Origin: Paracoccaceae bacterium
GTDB lineage: Bacteria; Pseudomonadota; Alphaproteobacteria; Rhodobacterales; Rhodobacteraceae
Assembly: GCA_007131465.1 (NCBI GenBank)
Contig: SLQN01000482.1
Span: forward strand, 1-7,783
Length of the DNA: 7,783 nucleotides
Reading direction: 5' to 3'
Shown: piece by piece, positions 1 through 7,783 of the stretch
How positions within the stretch are numbered: position 1 is the first letter of the stretch
Layout: each line of letters starts with the position of its first letter
Made by a program: the position numbers and the translations under genes
The notes under the pieces: generated by a model
The model's input: the letters and a program-made list of their open reading frames with translations, nothing else
Told to the model about the DNA's origin: nothing
Databases searched by the model: none

Positions 1-740
1 AGTTTCTGCTGCGCATCGAGGATATCGACCAGACCCGCAGCCGCCCCGAATTCGAAACCCTGATCTATGAGGATCTGCAGTGGCTGGGCCTGTCATGGCC
101 TGTGCCGGTGATGCGCCAGTCGGACCGTATGGCTGCCTATCGGCAGGCGCTGCAGAAACTGGTGTCACTGGGGTTTGTCTATCCCTGCCGATGCCGTCGC
201 GCAGACATCCGCGCCGCGCTCTCGGCTCCGCAGGAAGGGGCGATGGTTCATGGTCCGGATGGTCCGGTCTATCCGGGGCTGTGCCGGGGGCGGTCCATGC
301 GGGATGCCGGGCCGCAGGATGCGCTGCGCCTTGACATGCAAAAGGCGGTCAGGGGCCTGCCGCGGCTTTCCTTCACGGAACACGGCCCCTGCCGTGCCGG
401 TGTGCATGTCCCGGACCCTGACCGGTTGGTGGACGAGGTCGGCGATGTTGTGCTGTCGCGCCGCGACATGGGCACAAGTTATCATCTGTCCGTGGTGGTG
501 GATGATGCCGTGCAGGGCATTACCGAAGTGACGCGCGGCGCAGATCTGTTCACAGCAACATTCCTGCATGTCTTGCTTCAGGCGTTGCTGGAATTACCGC
601 GTCCAAGCTATTATCATCACGAGCTTATTCGTGACGAGGACGGCAAACGGCTGGCCAAGCGCGATGCGGCGCGCGCGCTGTCGCAGTTGCGGGCCGAAGG
701 TGTGACCCCGCAAGAGGTCAGATCGCGCCTGGGTCTGTAA
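1..740 (+). CDS. gluQ: Glutamyl-Q tRNA(Asp) synthetase GluQRS, 5' end missing
   Basis: Reading frame 3 is open from the left edge to a TAA at 738-740, giving about 245 residues. The family is usually near 290, so roughly the first 45 residues, including the HIGH-type ATP motif, lie outside the window. GluQRS is a truncated paralogue of glutamyl-tRNA synthetase that activates glutamate and attaches it to queuosine in the wobble position of tRNA(Asp); it has no anticodon-binding domain. Seen: the early RIEDIDQTRSRPEFE block typical of class I Glu enzymes; a likely zinc site with Cys codons at 186 and 192 (YPCRC), Tyr at 270 and Cys at 282 (YPGLC); and a KMSKS-like GKRLAKR at 642-662 near the C-terminus. 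The absence of a large C-terminal domain separates it from GltX. Its last 23 bp overlap the end of hisI on the other strand, leaving no room for a separate terminator. Confidence 0.93.
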   Translation, partial: FLLRIEDIDQTRSRPEFETLIYEDLQWLGLSWPVPVMRQSDRMAAYRQALQKLVSLGFVYPCRCRRADIRAALSAPQEGAMVHGPDGPVYPGLCRGRSMRDAGPQDALRLDMQKAVRGLPRLSFTEHGPCRAGVHVPDPDRLVDEVGDVVLSRRDMGTSYHLSVVVDDAVQGITEVTRGADLFTATFLHVLLQALLELPRPSYYHHELIRDEDGKRLAKRDAARALSQLRAEGVTPQEVRSRLGL

Positions 741-1092
741 GTGGTTGCATCAGTTCGACTTCCGCGCCGTCGCGGATGGCCGTATAAAAGCAGCTTTGGC
801 GCATGGTATGGCAGGCCGGACCGGTTTGCTCAACCAGCACCAGCAGGCAGTCCCGGTCGCAATCGACGCGGAAATCCACCAGTTTCTGTACATGGCCCGA
901 GCTTTCGCCCTTCACCCAGAAGGCCTGCCGCGAGCGGGAAAAGTATGTCACGCGTCCACTTTCGAGTGTCCGAGCGACGGCCTCGGCGGTCATCCAGGCC
1001 ATCATCAGCACCTGCCCGCTGGCATGGTCCTGCGCGATGGCCGGAATCAGCCCCTTTTCGTCATATCGAAGGGTTTGCGGATCGAATGTCAT
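718..1092 (-). CDS. hisI: Phosphoribosyl-AMP cyclohydrolase HisI
   Basis: A 124-residue protein for the third step of histidine synthesis: hydrolytic opening of the purine ring of phosphoribosyl-AMP, a cytosolic zinc/magnesium enzyme. It is the monofunctional cyclohydrolase without the HisE pyrophosphohydrolase domain. Seen: VLMMAWM (28-34), TYFSRSR (49-55), the KGESSGH segment (61-67), the metal-binding VDCDRDC (76-82) and ACHTMRQSCF (93-102). Cys78, Cys94 and Cys101 have the 16- and 7-residue spacing of the family's zinc ligands, and Asp77, Asp79 and Asp81 fit the magnesium site. The usual ACHTG reads ACHTM here, a mild deviation. The ATG (CAT at 1090-1092) has an AGGA 8 nt upstream (complement of 1101-1104). 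The start faces the scaffold gene and the end overlaps gluQ. No other his gene is in view. Confidence 0.95.
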   Translation of the reverse strand: MTFDPQTLRYDEKGLIPAIAQDHASGQVLMMAWMTAEAVARTLESGRVTYFSRSRQAFWVKGESSGHVQKLVDFRVDCDRDCLLVLVEQTGPACHTMRQSCFYTAIRDGAEVELMQPLTDPGAI

Positions 1093-1139
1093 GGGCTATG
1101 TCCTGTCGCAGATATCCGCGTATACCGTGGCGTGGCTGC

Positions 1140-1147
1140 AAGGAAAA
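1140..1147 (+). promoter_or_regulatory. Shine-Dalgarno site fixing the scaffold gene start
   Basis: AAGGAAAA precedes ATG 1154-1156, with 9 nt between AGGA and the ATG. A competing in-frame ATG at 1091-1093 would add 21 residues unlike the family and would start inside the hisI start codon, so the ATG at 1154 is preferred. Confidence 0.6.
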
Positions 1148-1153
1148 CCCGCG

Positions 1154-1609
1154 ATGGCCGAGAATGCCGACCTGATCAAACTCTATTCCGCCCGCATCCT
1201 CGCGCTGGCGACCGATATCCCGCATCTTGCCCGCCTGTCCGACCCGCAGGCCAGCGTCAAGCGCCGCTCGCCGCTCTGCGGCTCCAGCGTGACCGTCGAT
1301 CTGGATATGGAAGATGGGCGGGTGAGCCGGTTCGGGCAGGATGTGAAGGCCTGCGCGCTTGGGCAGGCGTCGGCCGCAATACTCGGTGCGGTCGTGATCG
1401 GGCGCAGTGTGGAGGAACTGGCGGCGGCCCGCGATGCCTTGCGCGCCATGCTGGTCCAAGAGGGGCCGGTTCCGCCCGCGCCTTTCGACGGGTATGAAGT
1501 GCTGCTGCCAGCGCGCGACTATCGCAATCGTCACGCCTCGATCCTGCTGGCGCTGGAAGCCGCGGCTGAAGCCAGCGCGATGCTTGCGGCCGATGCGGAC
1601 GCGCGCTGA
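1154..1609 (+). CDS. IscU/SufU-like iron-sulfur scaffold family protein (degenerate)
   Basis: A 151-residue protein covering the NifU N-terminal (IscU/SufU) fold. Family members hold a nascent iron-sulfur cluster on three Cys residues plus an Asp and hand it to target proteins in the cytosol. Seen: start of the fold DLIKLYSARILALA (6-19), first Cys block PLCGSSVTVDL (40-50), second Cys block ACALGQASAAILG (67-79), and the C-terminal helix RHASILLALEA (126-136). Against IscU from memory, Cys42 and Cys68 match the first two ligands, but the Asp of the CGD motif is Ser44 and the third Cys of HCSILAEDA is Ala128; the preceding His127 is kept. It may therefore bind a cluster weakly, act as a carrier, or do something else. 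No iscS, sufS or other Fe-S assembly gene is next to it. It is divergent from hisI (61-bp gap) and ends 3 bp before the end of pgm. Confidence 0.8.
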   Translation: MAENADLIKLYSARILALATDIPHLARLSDPQASVKRRSPLCGSSVTVDLDMEDGRVSRFGQDVKACALGQASAAILGAVVIGRSVEELAAARDALRAMLVQEGPVPPAPFDGYEVLLPARDYRNRHASILLALEAAAEASAMLAADADAR

Positions 1610-1612
1610 GAG

Positions 1613-3367
<1,755 letters not shown>

Positions 3368-3416
3368 TCAAGGCCCATGGGTTCCAGAACCGTCAGCAAG
3401 GGGCACGACGAAAAAA

Positions 3417-3420
3417 AGGA
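3417..3420 (+). promoter_or_regulatory. Shine-Dalgarno site of ackA-pduL
   Basis: AGGA after an A-run lies 8 nt before ATG 3429-3431. It fixes the start at MRILVFNAGSSS, the conserved N-terminus of acetate kinases, rather than an upstream in-frame codon. Confidence 0.6.
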
Positions 3421-3428
3421 CAGGCAGA

Positions 3429-5225
3429 ATGCGCATACTGGTCTTCAATGCAGGCAGTTCCTCCCTGAAATTCGGGGTTTTCGATATCGTTCCCGGTGCG
3501 CCCCTCGGTGATGCCGTGCATGTATTCAAGGGCAGTTTTGACAGGTTCGGGAACGAGGGGTGCGACTACCGGTTCGGGGTCAAAGACAGCAGGCTGCGCC
3601 GCGTTGCGCATACGGGCCTTGGTCAGGCGACGCGCGGCGTGCCCGACGCGCTGGCCGAGGTGGGCATCACCGGGATTGATGTGATCGGCCACCGTGTGGC
3701 CCATGGCGGTACGGAGTTCACACAGGCCGCTGAATTGACGCCGGATGTGGTGGCAGCCATCAACACGCTGTCGCCGCTCGCACCCCTGCATATCCCCGCC
3801 AATCTGGAAGCCATCGAAGTTGCGCGCGGGGTCTGGCCGGATGCCCCGCATTGGGCGGTGTTCGACACCAGCTTTCATCTCACCAATCCTGCGCGGGCCA
3901 CAACCTATGCCGTGCCGCAGGCCTGGCGCGATGCCGGGCTGCGCCGCTTCGGCTTTCACGGCACATCGCACAAGTATGTGGCGCAGCGTGCGGCCGTGGA
4001 ACTGGGCCAGAAGCTGCGCGACCTGCGGCTGGTCAGCCTGCATCTGGGAAACGGCGCCAGCGCCTGCGCGATTGCGCGTGCCGAAAGTGTGGACAGTTCG
4101 ATGGGCATGACCCCGCTGGAAGGGCTGGTGATGGGAACGCGCTCGGGCGATGTCGATCCGGGGCTGTTCGGGTATCTGGCGCGTCAGATGGGGTTGAGCA
4201 TCCCCGAGATCGAGGACGCCCTTCACCAAGAAAGCGGGCTGAAGGGGCTGACCGGGTCGTCCGACATGCGCGATGTCGAGGCGCGCGCTGCCGAGGGCGA
4301 TGCGCAGGCGCAACTGGCAATCAATCTGTATGCGTACCGCGCGCGCAAGTATATCGGCGCCTATGCCGCCGCGATGGGGGGACTGGATGTGCTGGTCTTT
4401 ACAGGCGGAATCGGGGAGAATTCGCCCTCGATGCGGCGACGCATCTGTGACGGGCTGGAATTCCTGGGGCTGAAGCTGGACCATGACCGTAACATTTCAG
4501 TGTCGGTGCAAGGGCGCGCCGCGCCGCAGATCCAGGCTTACGGTGCACGCGTGAATGTGCTGGTGACCGAAACTGCCGAGCAATTGATGATCGCGCATGA
4601 CGTGGCCAGTGCCTTTGCCGCGCCCCGCAGTGCATGCTTGCGGATACCCGTGGCGGTTTCGGCGCGGCATGTACATCTCTCGCGCGCGGCGGTCGATGTG
4701 CTGTTCGGGCCGGGGTATGAGTTGACCCCTGACAAGCCCCTGCGCCAGAAGGGGCACTGGGCAGCGCGCGAGCGTGTGCGCCTGCAAGGGCCGAAGGGCG
4801 AAATTGGGCATGTCGCCATCCTCGGCCCATTGCGCCCGCGCACCCAGATCGAGATTTCGCGCACGGACGGATTCGCGCTGGGGATTGATGCACCGGTCCG
4901 CGACAGCGGTGCGCTGGAGGGCACACCGCATGTGCGGGTGATCGGCCCGGCAGGGCAGTTGGACACGGACGGGTTGATCCTGGCGGCGTGTCACATCCAC
5001 ATGAACCCGGAAGATGCCCGTGCCTTTGGTCTGGCCGATGGGGACAGTGTGAATGTCACGCTCGCGGGGACCGGACGCGGGCTGACCTTCGGCAAGGTCC
5101 TGATCCGCGTGGCAGAAAATGCCTTCACCGAAATGCATATCGACACGGATGAAGCGAATGCAGCCGGAATTTCTGGCGCTGCCGAGGGCGCGCTGAGTGG
5201 CGCGGCGGTGATGCACAAGGGGTGA
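3429..5225 (+). CDS. Acetate kinase-PduL phosphotransacylase fusion (AckA-PduL)
   Basis: One uninterrupted 598-residue frame. Residues 1 to about 393 are a full acetate/propionate kinase (acyl phosphate + ADP to acid + ATP): NAGSSS with Asn7, GHRVAHGG with Arg89, LAPLHIP with His121, FDTSFH with Asp146, GFHGTSH with His177, HLGNG (204-209), GTRSGDVDPG with Arg238, GGIGEN (326-331) and Glu381 all match the catalytic set. After about ten residues, 405 to about 580 form a PduL phosphotransacylase (acyl-CoA + phosphate to acyl phosphate + CoA): RHVHLS with His414/His416, Arg469 and Glu475 in RPRTQIEIS, CHIHM with His522/His524, and EMHIDTDEANA with His570. Their spacing fits the two-zinc site and catalytic Arg I recall for PduL. 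There is no microcompartment-targeting extension and no shell gene nearby, so a cytosolic enzyme is likely. The two steps are consecutive, suggesting hand-over of labile acetyl phosphate. Acetyl-CoA or propionyl-CoA could be the substrate. Divergent from pgm. Confidence 0.93.
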   Translation: MRILVFNAGSSSLKFGVFDIVPGAPLGDAVHVFKGSFDRFGNEGCDYRFGVKDSRLRRVAHTGLGQATRGVPDALAEVGITGIDVIGHRVAHGGTEFTQAAELTPDVVAAINTLSPLAPLHIPANLEAIEVARGVWPDAPHWAVFDTSFHLTNPARATTYAVPQAWRDAGLRRFGFHGTSHKYVAQRAAVELGQKLRDLRLVSLHLGNGASACAIARAESVDSSMGMTPLEGLVMGTRSGDVDPGLFGYLARQMGLSIPEIEDALHQESGLKGLTGSSDMRDVEARAAEGDAQAQLAINLYAYRARKYIGAYAAAMGGLDVLVFTGGIGENSPSMRRRICDGLEFLGLKLDHDRNISVSVQGRAAPQIQAYGARVNVLVTETAEQLMIAHDVASAFAAPRSACLRIPVAVSARHVHLSRAAVDVLFGPGYELTPDKPLRQKGHWAARERVRLQGPKGEIGHVAILGPLRPRTQIEISRTDGFALGIDAPVRDSGALEGTPHVRVIGPAGQLDTDGLILAACHIHMNPEDARAFGLADGDSVNVTLAGTGRGLTFGKVLIRVAENAFTEMHIDTDEANAAGISGAAEGALSGAAVMHKG

Positions 5226-5284
5226 AGTCTGAAGGGACGTTCGGGATGTGTGCAGGAACCGTGCACCGCGGCAGTCCCCAAGAT

Positions 5285-5305
5285 GCCCCCGCTCTCGGGC
5301 GGGGC
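5285..5305 (+). terminator. Possible weak terminator hairpin after ackA-pduL
   Basis: GCCCCCGC (5285-5292, one C bulged) pairs with GCGGGGC (5299-5305) around a six-base loop, about 60 nt after the ackA-pduL stop. No U-tract follows, so it is at best a pause or Rho-assisted end, or an RNA-protecting stem. Confidence 0.25.
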
Positions 5306-5568
5306 GGCACTTGTAGATGATCGCCTGAAGCGTGCATGGTCACTCCGGCATCGGCAAAGGTCTGTGCTGGTGTCGCATGGACCGATGCCTGGGCTGCGGG
5401 CGTCAGGGCTTGTAGTCGCATTCTCCGCGAGGGTGTTGGCCGCCAGTCGCGCTCCCGCGGTTGCCAGAGCCCGATCCTGTCGGCATCGACCGATACCGCC
5501 TGCGCATCGTGAGAGATCCGCGCGATTTTCCGGCCACGGGATCGTGACAAGGTTTGCGGTTTGACGCG

Positions 5569-5590
5569 CGGCTTTGGGGCGCCAAAGCCG
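5569..5590. repeat. Perfect 9-bp inverted repeat (hairpin)
   Basis: CGGCTTTGG and its exact complement CCAAAGCCG flank the tetraloop GGCG. No T-run follows on either strand, so it is not a classical intrinsic terminator. It lies 180 nt downstream of fliG on that gene's strand and about 340 nt downstream of ackA-pduL. It could end or stabilise either transcript. Confidence 0.4.
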
Positions 5591-5768
5591 GAGCAGGGAC
5601 GGATTGCCGTAAAGCTGCGACAGTGGCAATGCCGTTTTCTTGTCAGTATCGAGCCATGCATGCCCAGCGCATGCGATGCAGATACAAAGGCTGGCGCTTG
5701 CCTGAAGAACCACGCCATTGCGGCATTAGGCTCGTCTTGCGACGCCCGTGCAAGGCGCGGCGAATAGG

Positions 5769-6887
5769 TCATCCGTCCGGGGGCGGCAGCAGCGTGACCT
5801 TTCCGGCATCGACCAATGCCCGCACGACGGCTGCGATCCGTCCGCAGGCGGCGGCAGTCTCGGTGTCCGTGGGCGAGGGCAGGGTTCCTGCGTCGTCTTG
5901 CAGGCCCGTGGCAGCACGCTTGGACATGTTGTCCAGAAGCAGGCGCAGCGATGGTTCCGCCGGCTCTGTGTTGGCCGCGATCAGGGTTGTCAGGTCGGCC
6001 GGGGCGACATCACGAATGACAAGCGGCACATCGCGCGGATCCAGCCGCGTGGCGATATCCTCGAATGTAAAGATCGCCTTGCGCACTTCGCGGGCGAAGC
6101 GGGCATCGGTAATCTCCAACTGCGCCAGCAAGCCGTCACGCATATCCGGGTCCGAGGAATTGAGGATCTTGCCGACACGCGTCGTGGGCGGGTCAGTAAA
6201 GGCGCGTTGCGGGCGGGTGGTGATCTGTTCGGACAGGGTCTTGCCAATCCGGGCGACAGCCGCAGGCGCGATATCTTCAGTGCGCGCTATGCCGAGGGCC
6301 AGATCCCGCGCCAGATCCGCGTCCAGTTGCATCAAGAGCCTTGCGGCCTTGTCAGTGCTGAGTTTCGACAGAAGGACCGCGCCCACAACTTGCGATTCCT
6401 GCACCAGCATCGATGCGATCAGCGCGTCATCGGCCAGTTCCAGCACCATCCAGGCGTCATCCAGATCACCGCCGCGCGACATGGCGCGCAAGCGCTTGGT
6501 TGCGGTCGCATCCAGCTTGTCGCCCAGCATCGAAAGCGCGGCTTCCAGGTTTTCAGGGAAGGACAGGCCGATCTGTTCCAGCGTATCGAGGAAATCCTCG
6601 ACCACCGCATTCATGGTGGCGCGATCCACCAGCCGCATCCGCCCCAGGGTCTGCGCGAGTTCGGTCTGCATGTGATGCGGCAAATCCGACAGCGCGATAT
6701 CCGCCCCCTGCGCCAACAGCGCCCGCACGATGATCGCGGCTTTCTCGGCACCCGACAGATGGTCTATCCGCACGCGCGGGCGTGCCGCGCCCGATTGCGG
6801 CTTCGGTCGCGGTTTTTCAGGAACCGACGTGGTGGCCCTATCACGGTCAGGCTGCAAAGGGATTGGCGTCAAATCGAGTGCTGGCAC
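5769..6887 (-). CDS. fliG: Flagellar motor switch protein FliG (divergent)
   Basis: A 372-residue protein. FliG forms the rotor ring on FliF at the cytoplasmic face of the flagellar basal body and contacts the stator, FliM and FliN. Seen: N-terminal domain from LSGAEKAAIIVRAL (44-57); middle armadillo domain about 150-222 with QESQVVGAVLLSKLSTDKAARLL (163-185), where the usual EHPQ is reduced to ESQ; ILNSSDP (241-247); and the C-terminal torque domain with KAIFTFEDIATRLDPRDVPLVIRDV (270-294) and LLDNMSKRAA (317-326). Oddities: a basic, Pro-rich 43-residue N-terminal extension; Pro233-Pro234 where the Gly-Gly hinge normally lies; and LDPRD where most members have LDDRS. The start is GTG (6885-6887), the first start codon after an in-frame stop; only a weak AAGG lies 10 nt upstream, and a shorter start is possible. 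No other flagellar gene is in the window. Confidence 0.85.
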   Translation of the reverse strand: MPALDLTPIPLQPDRDRATTSVPEKPRPKPQSGAARPRVRIDHLSGAEKAAIIVRALLAQGADIALSDLPHHMQTELAQTLGRMRLVDRATMNAVVEDFLDTLEQIGLSFPENLEAALSMLGDKLDATATKRLRAMSRGGDLDDAWMVLELADDALIASMLVQESQVVGAVLLSKLSTDKAARLLMQLDADLARDLALGIARTEDIAPAAVARIGKTLSEQITTRPQRAFTDPPTTRVGKILNSSDPDMRDGLLAQLEITDARFAREVRKAIFTFEDIATRLDPRDVPLVIRDVAPADLTTLIAANTEPAEPSLRLLLDNMSKRAATGLQDDAGTLPSPTDTETAAACGRIAAVVRALVDAGKVTLLPPPDG

Positions 6888-6992
6888 GATATCCGGACCT
6901 TGAGAAATACGACCTGCGACAGCGCCGACATCGGCTTCTGTGCGATGATCCTATGGTATCAATCCTCAAGATTCGGTTAGCGAAAAGGCATG

Positions 6993-7021
6993 AAAAAGCC
7001 CCGATGCAAAAACATCGGGGC
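6993..7021 (-). terminator. Intrinsic terminator after the small exported protein gene
   Basis: Minus-strand reading: GCCCCGATG (7021-7013), loop TTTTTG, CATCGGGGC (7006-6998), then TTTTT (6997-6993). A perfect 9-bp stem plus T-run sits 21 nt past the stop codon at 7043. It probably ends the purB/small-gene transcript and separates it from fliG, which then needs its own promoter in 6888-6992. Confidence 0.9.
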
Positions 7022-7042
7022 AATGTCGGAGTGATCTTCTGT

Positions 7043-7207
7043 TCAGCTGCTGACAGGGTCGATGCACACCCCGCTCTGCGTGTCCATCACCTGACCTTCG
7101 GCGCAGACAGATGCGGTCTGTTCGGGCGCCATGCTGGAACACATTGCCGATGCAACAACCGGGCTGAGGCTGAGCATAATCGACGCGAAAGCGATTTTCA
7201 GTTTCAT
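7043..7207 (-). CDS. Small exported cysteine-containing protein, unknown function
   Basis: A 54-residue protein with a clear Sec signal peptide: MKLK, a hydrophobic stretch to about residue 18, and a probable cut after ASA (19-21). The mature part is only about 33 residues, with Cys23, Cys35 and Cys48 and an ending CAEGQVMDTQSGVCIDPVSS. The C-AEG-x-D-C pattern recalls short periplasmic proteins I associate with Rhodobacteraceae; I do not know a function. Three cysteines in an exported peptide suggest one disulfide plus a free thiol, or a dimer. The start is well supported: AAGGAG sits 6 nt before the ATG (complement of 7214-7219). The gene follows purB by 64 bp on the same strand with no terminator between, and has its own intrinsic terminator. 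A weak promoter could lie in that gap (TTGAAT, complement of 7255-7260). Confidence 0.75.
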   Translation of the reverse strand: MKLKIAFASIMLSLSPVVASAMCSSMAPEQTASVCAEGQVMDTQSGVCIDPVSS

Positions 7208-7271
7208 GCTGTTCTCCTTCTGCGGTGGCATATAGCTTAGCACGATTCTTGCGGATTCAACCGCGCCAGAG

Positions 7272-7783
7272 TCATTTTTCGCCAAATACCCGCCCGAAGA
7301 TCGTCTCGACATGCTTCGTGTGATATTCGAGATCAAATTTTGAGCGTATGTCGGCCTCGCTCAGTGCCGCACGGACATCGGCATCGCCCAGCAGTTCCTC
7401 GAGGAAGTCCTTGCCCTGTTCCCACACCTTCATCGCGTTGCGCTGCACCAGCGCATAAGCCTCCTCGCGGCTGACACCGGCCTGGGTCAGCGCCAGAAGG
7501 ACGCGCTGCGAATGGATCAGGCCGCGAAACTTGTTCATGTTCGCGATCATCGTGTCAGGATAGATCACCAGCTTGTCGATCACGCCTGTCAGCCGCGCAA
7601 GCGCGAAATCCAGCGTCACCGTGGCATCGGGGCCGATCATGCGCTCGACCGAGCTGTGCGAGATATCGCGTTCGTGCCACAGCGCCACATTCTCCAGCGC
7701 CGGGATGACGGCCATCCGCACCAGGCGCGCGAGCCCGGTAAGGTTTTCTGTCAGAACCGGGTTGCGCTTGTGCGGCATCGCGC
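7272..7783 (-). CDS. purB: Adenylosuccinate lyase PurB, 5' end missing
   Basis: The last about 170 residues of PurB, which removes fumarate from SAICAR and from adenylosuccinate in purine synthesis (cytosolic, homotetramer, fumarase/aspartase superfamily). Seen: the superfamily signature as MPHKRNPVLTENLTGLAR right at the window edge; the WHERDISHSSVER segment (first residues of the C-terminal active-site region); and the all-helical C-terminal domain ending in FGRVFGEK. The stop is TGA (complement of 7272-7274). The N-terminal part, about 260 residues, lies beyond the right edge. The bacterial PurB type, not argininosuccinate lyase or fumarase, is supported by the combination of the signature and the HERDISHSS block. 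Confidence 0.95.
   Translation of the reverse strand, partial: AMPHKRNPVLTENLTGLARLVRMAVIPALENVALWHERDISHSSVERMIGPDATVTLDFALARLTGVIDKLVIYPDTMIANMNKFRGLIHSQRVLLALTQAGVSREEAYALVQRNAMKVWEQGKDFLEELLGDADVRAALSEADIRSKFDLEYHTKHVETIFGRVFGEK

Larger units (their letters stand above)
5226..5768. other. 543-bp stretch with no recognised gene
   Basis: It lies between the convergent ends of ackA-pduL and fliG. Several frames are open on both strands, as is common in GC-rich DNA, but none reads as a known family and their products are rich in Arg, Ser, Pro, His and Cys, typical of non-coding frames. The longest, minus 5772-5125 (215 codons), begins with an ATG overlapping the fliG stop as ATGA but runs 101 bp into the 3' end of ackA-pduL. 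I see no transposase remnant, tRNA or terminal repeat pair. It holds a GC-rich hairpin (5285-5305), a perfect 9-bp hairpin (5569-5590) and a small inverted repeat GCATGC/GCATGC around CCAGC (5658-5674). It may be a decayed gene or untranslated sequence. Confidence 0.5.

Noticed and set aside
1091..1153. Upstream in-frame ATG adding 21 residues to the scaffold protein.
   Set aside because: It overlaps the hisI start codon, lacks a good ribosome site, and the added residues do not resemble the family; ATG 1154 has AAGGAAAA.
3393..4484. Long minus-strand frame (363 codons) antisense to ackA-pduL.
   Set aside because: It mirrors the real gene in a GC-rich sequence, has no family resemblance, and the sense frame carries all acetate kinase motifs.
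3429..5225. A microcompartment (Pdu/Eut-type) locus, suggested by the PduL domain.
   Set aside because: No shell protein, diol dehydratase or aldehyde dehydrogenase gene is present, and the PduL N-terminal targeting peptide position is occupied by the kinase domain.
6966..6980. TCAA-N7-TTAG resembling a CtrA box (TTAA-N7-TTAA), about 100 bp upstream of fliG.
   Set aside because: Only 6 of 8 fixed positions match. A simple equal-base estimate gives roughly 0.4 such matches by chance in the about 105-bp upstream gap, so it is not evidence on its own.
5748..6980. Long plus-strand frames antisense to fliG (373 and 410 codons).
   Set aside because: Low-complexity Ser/Arg/Gln-rich products; the minus strand encodes a convincing FliG over the same bases.

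Overview
The window is GC-rich, densely packed bacterial chromosome. Protein similarity as I recall it (a GluQRS/HisI/IscU-like cluster, a divergent FliG, and a tiny secreted Cys protein after purB) points to an alphaproteobacterium, most likely Rhodobacteraceae (Rhodobacterales). I cannot place the genus. No tRNA, rRNA, CRISPR array, insertion sequence or phage gene is visible.

Layout, left to right: (1) the 3' part of gluQRS (+), tail-to-tail and overlapping by 23 bp with hisI (-). hisI is head-to-head with a gene for an IscU/SufU-like scaffold protein (+), which ends 3 bp from the end of pgm (-). (2) pgm, phosphoglucomutase (-), is head-to-head across a 187-bp regulatory gap with a 598-residue gene (+) that fuses a complete acetate kinase (AckA) to a complete PduL-type phosphotransacylase. 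(3) A 543-bp stretch with no recognisable gene follows. (4) fliG (-) encodes a divergent flagellar motor-switch protein, apparently alone. (5) A 54-residue exported Cys protein (-) has a clear intrinsic terminator after it and lies just downstream of the 3' part of purB (-), which runs off the right edge.

The most interesting item is the AckA-PduL fusion. AckA and a phosphotransacylase catalyse consecutive reversible steps (acetyl-CoA to acetyl phosphate to acetate with ATP formation). Here both are on one chain with about ten residues between the domains, and the key residues of both enzymes are present. The partner is PduL, the phosphotransacylase best known from bacterial microcompartments, not the usual Pta. 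Phosphoglucomutase faces it across a shared control region, suggesting joint handling of glycogen or sugar carbon and acetate overflow or assimilation. That region holds a dyad resembling the operator of short-chain acyl-CoA regulators (ScfR/PccR type). Other points: the IscU-like protein lacks the third cluster-ligand cysteine and the usual Asp, and FliG has Pro-Pro where the Gly-Gly hinge normally lies.
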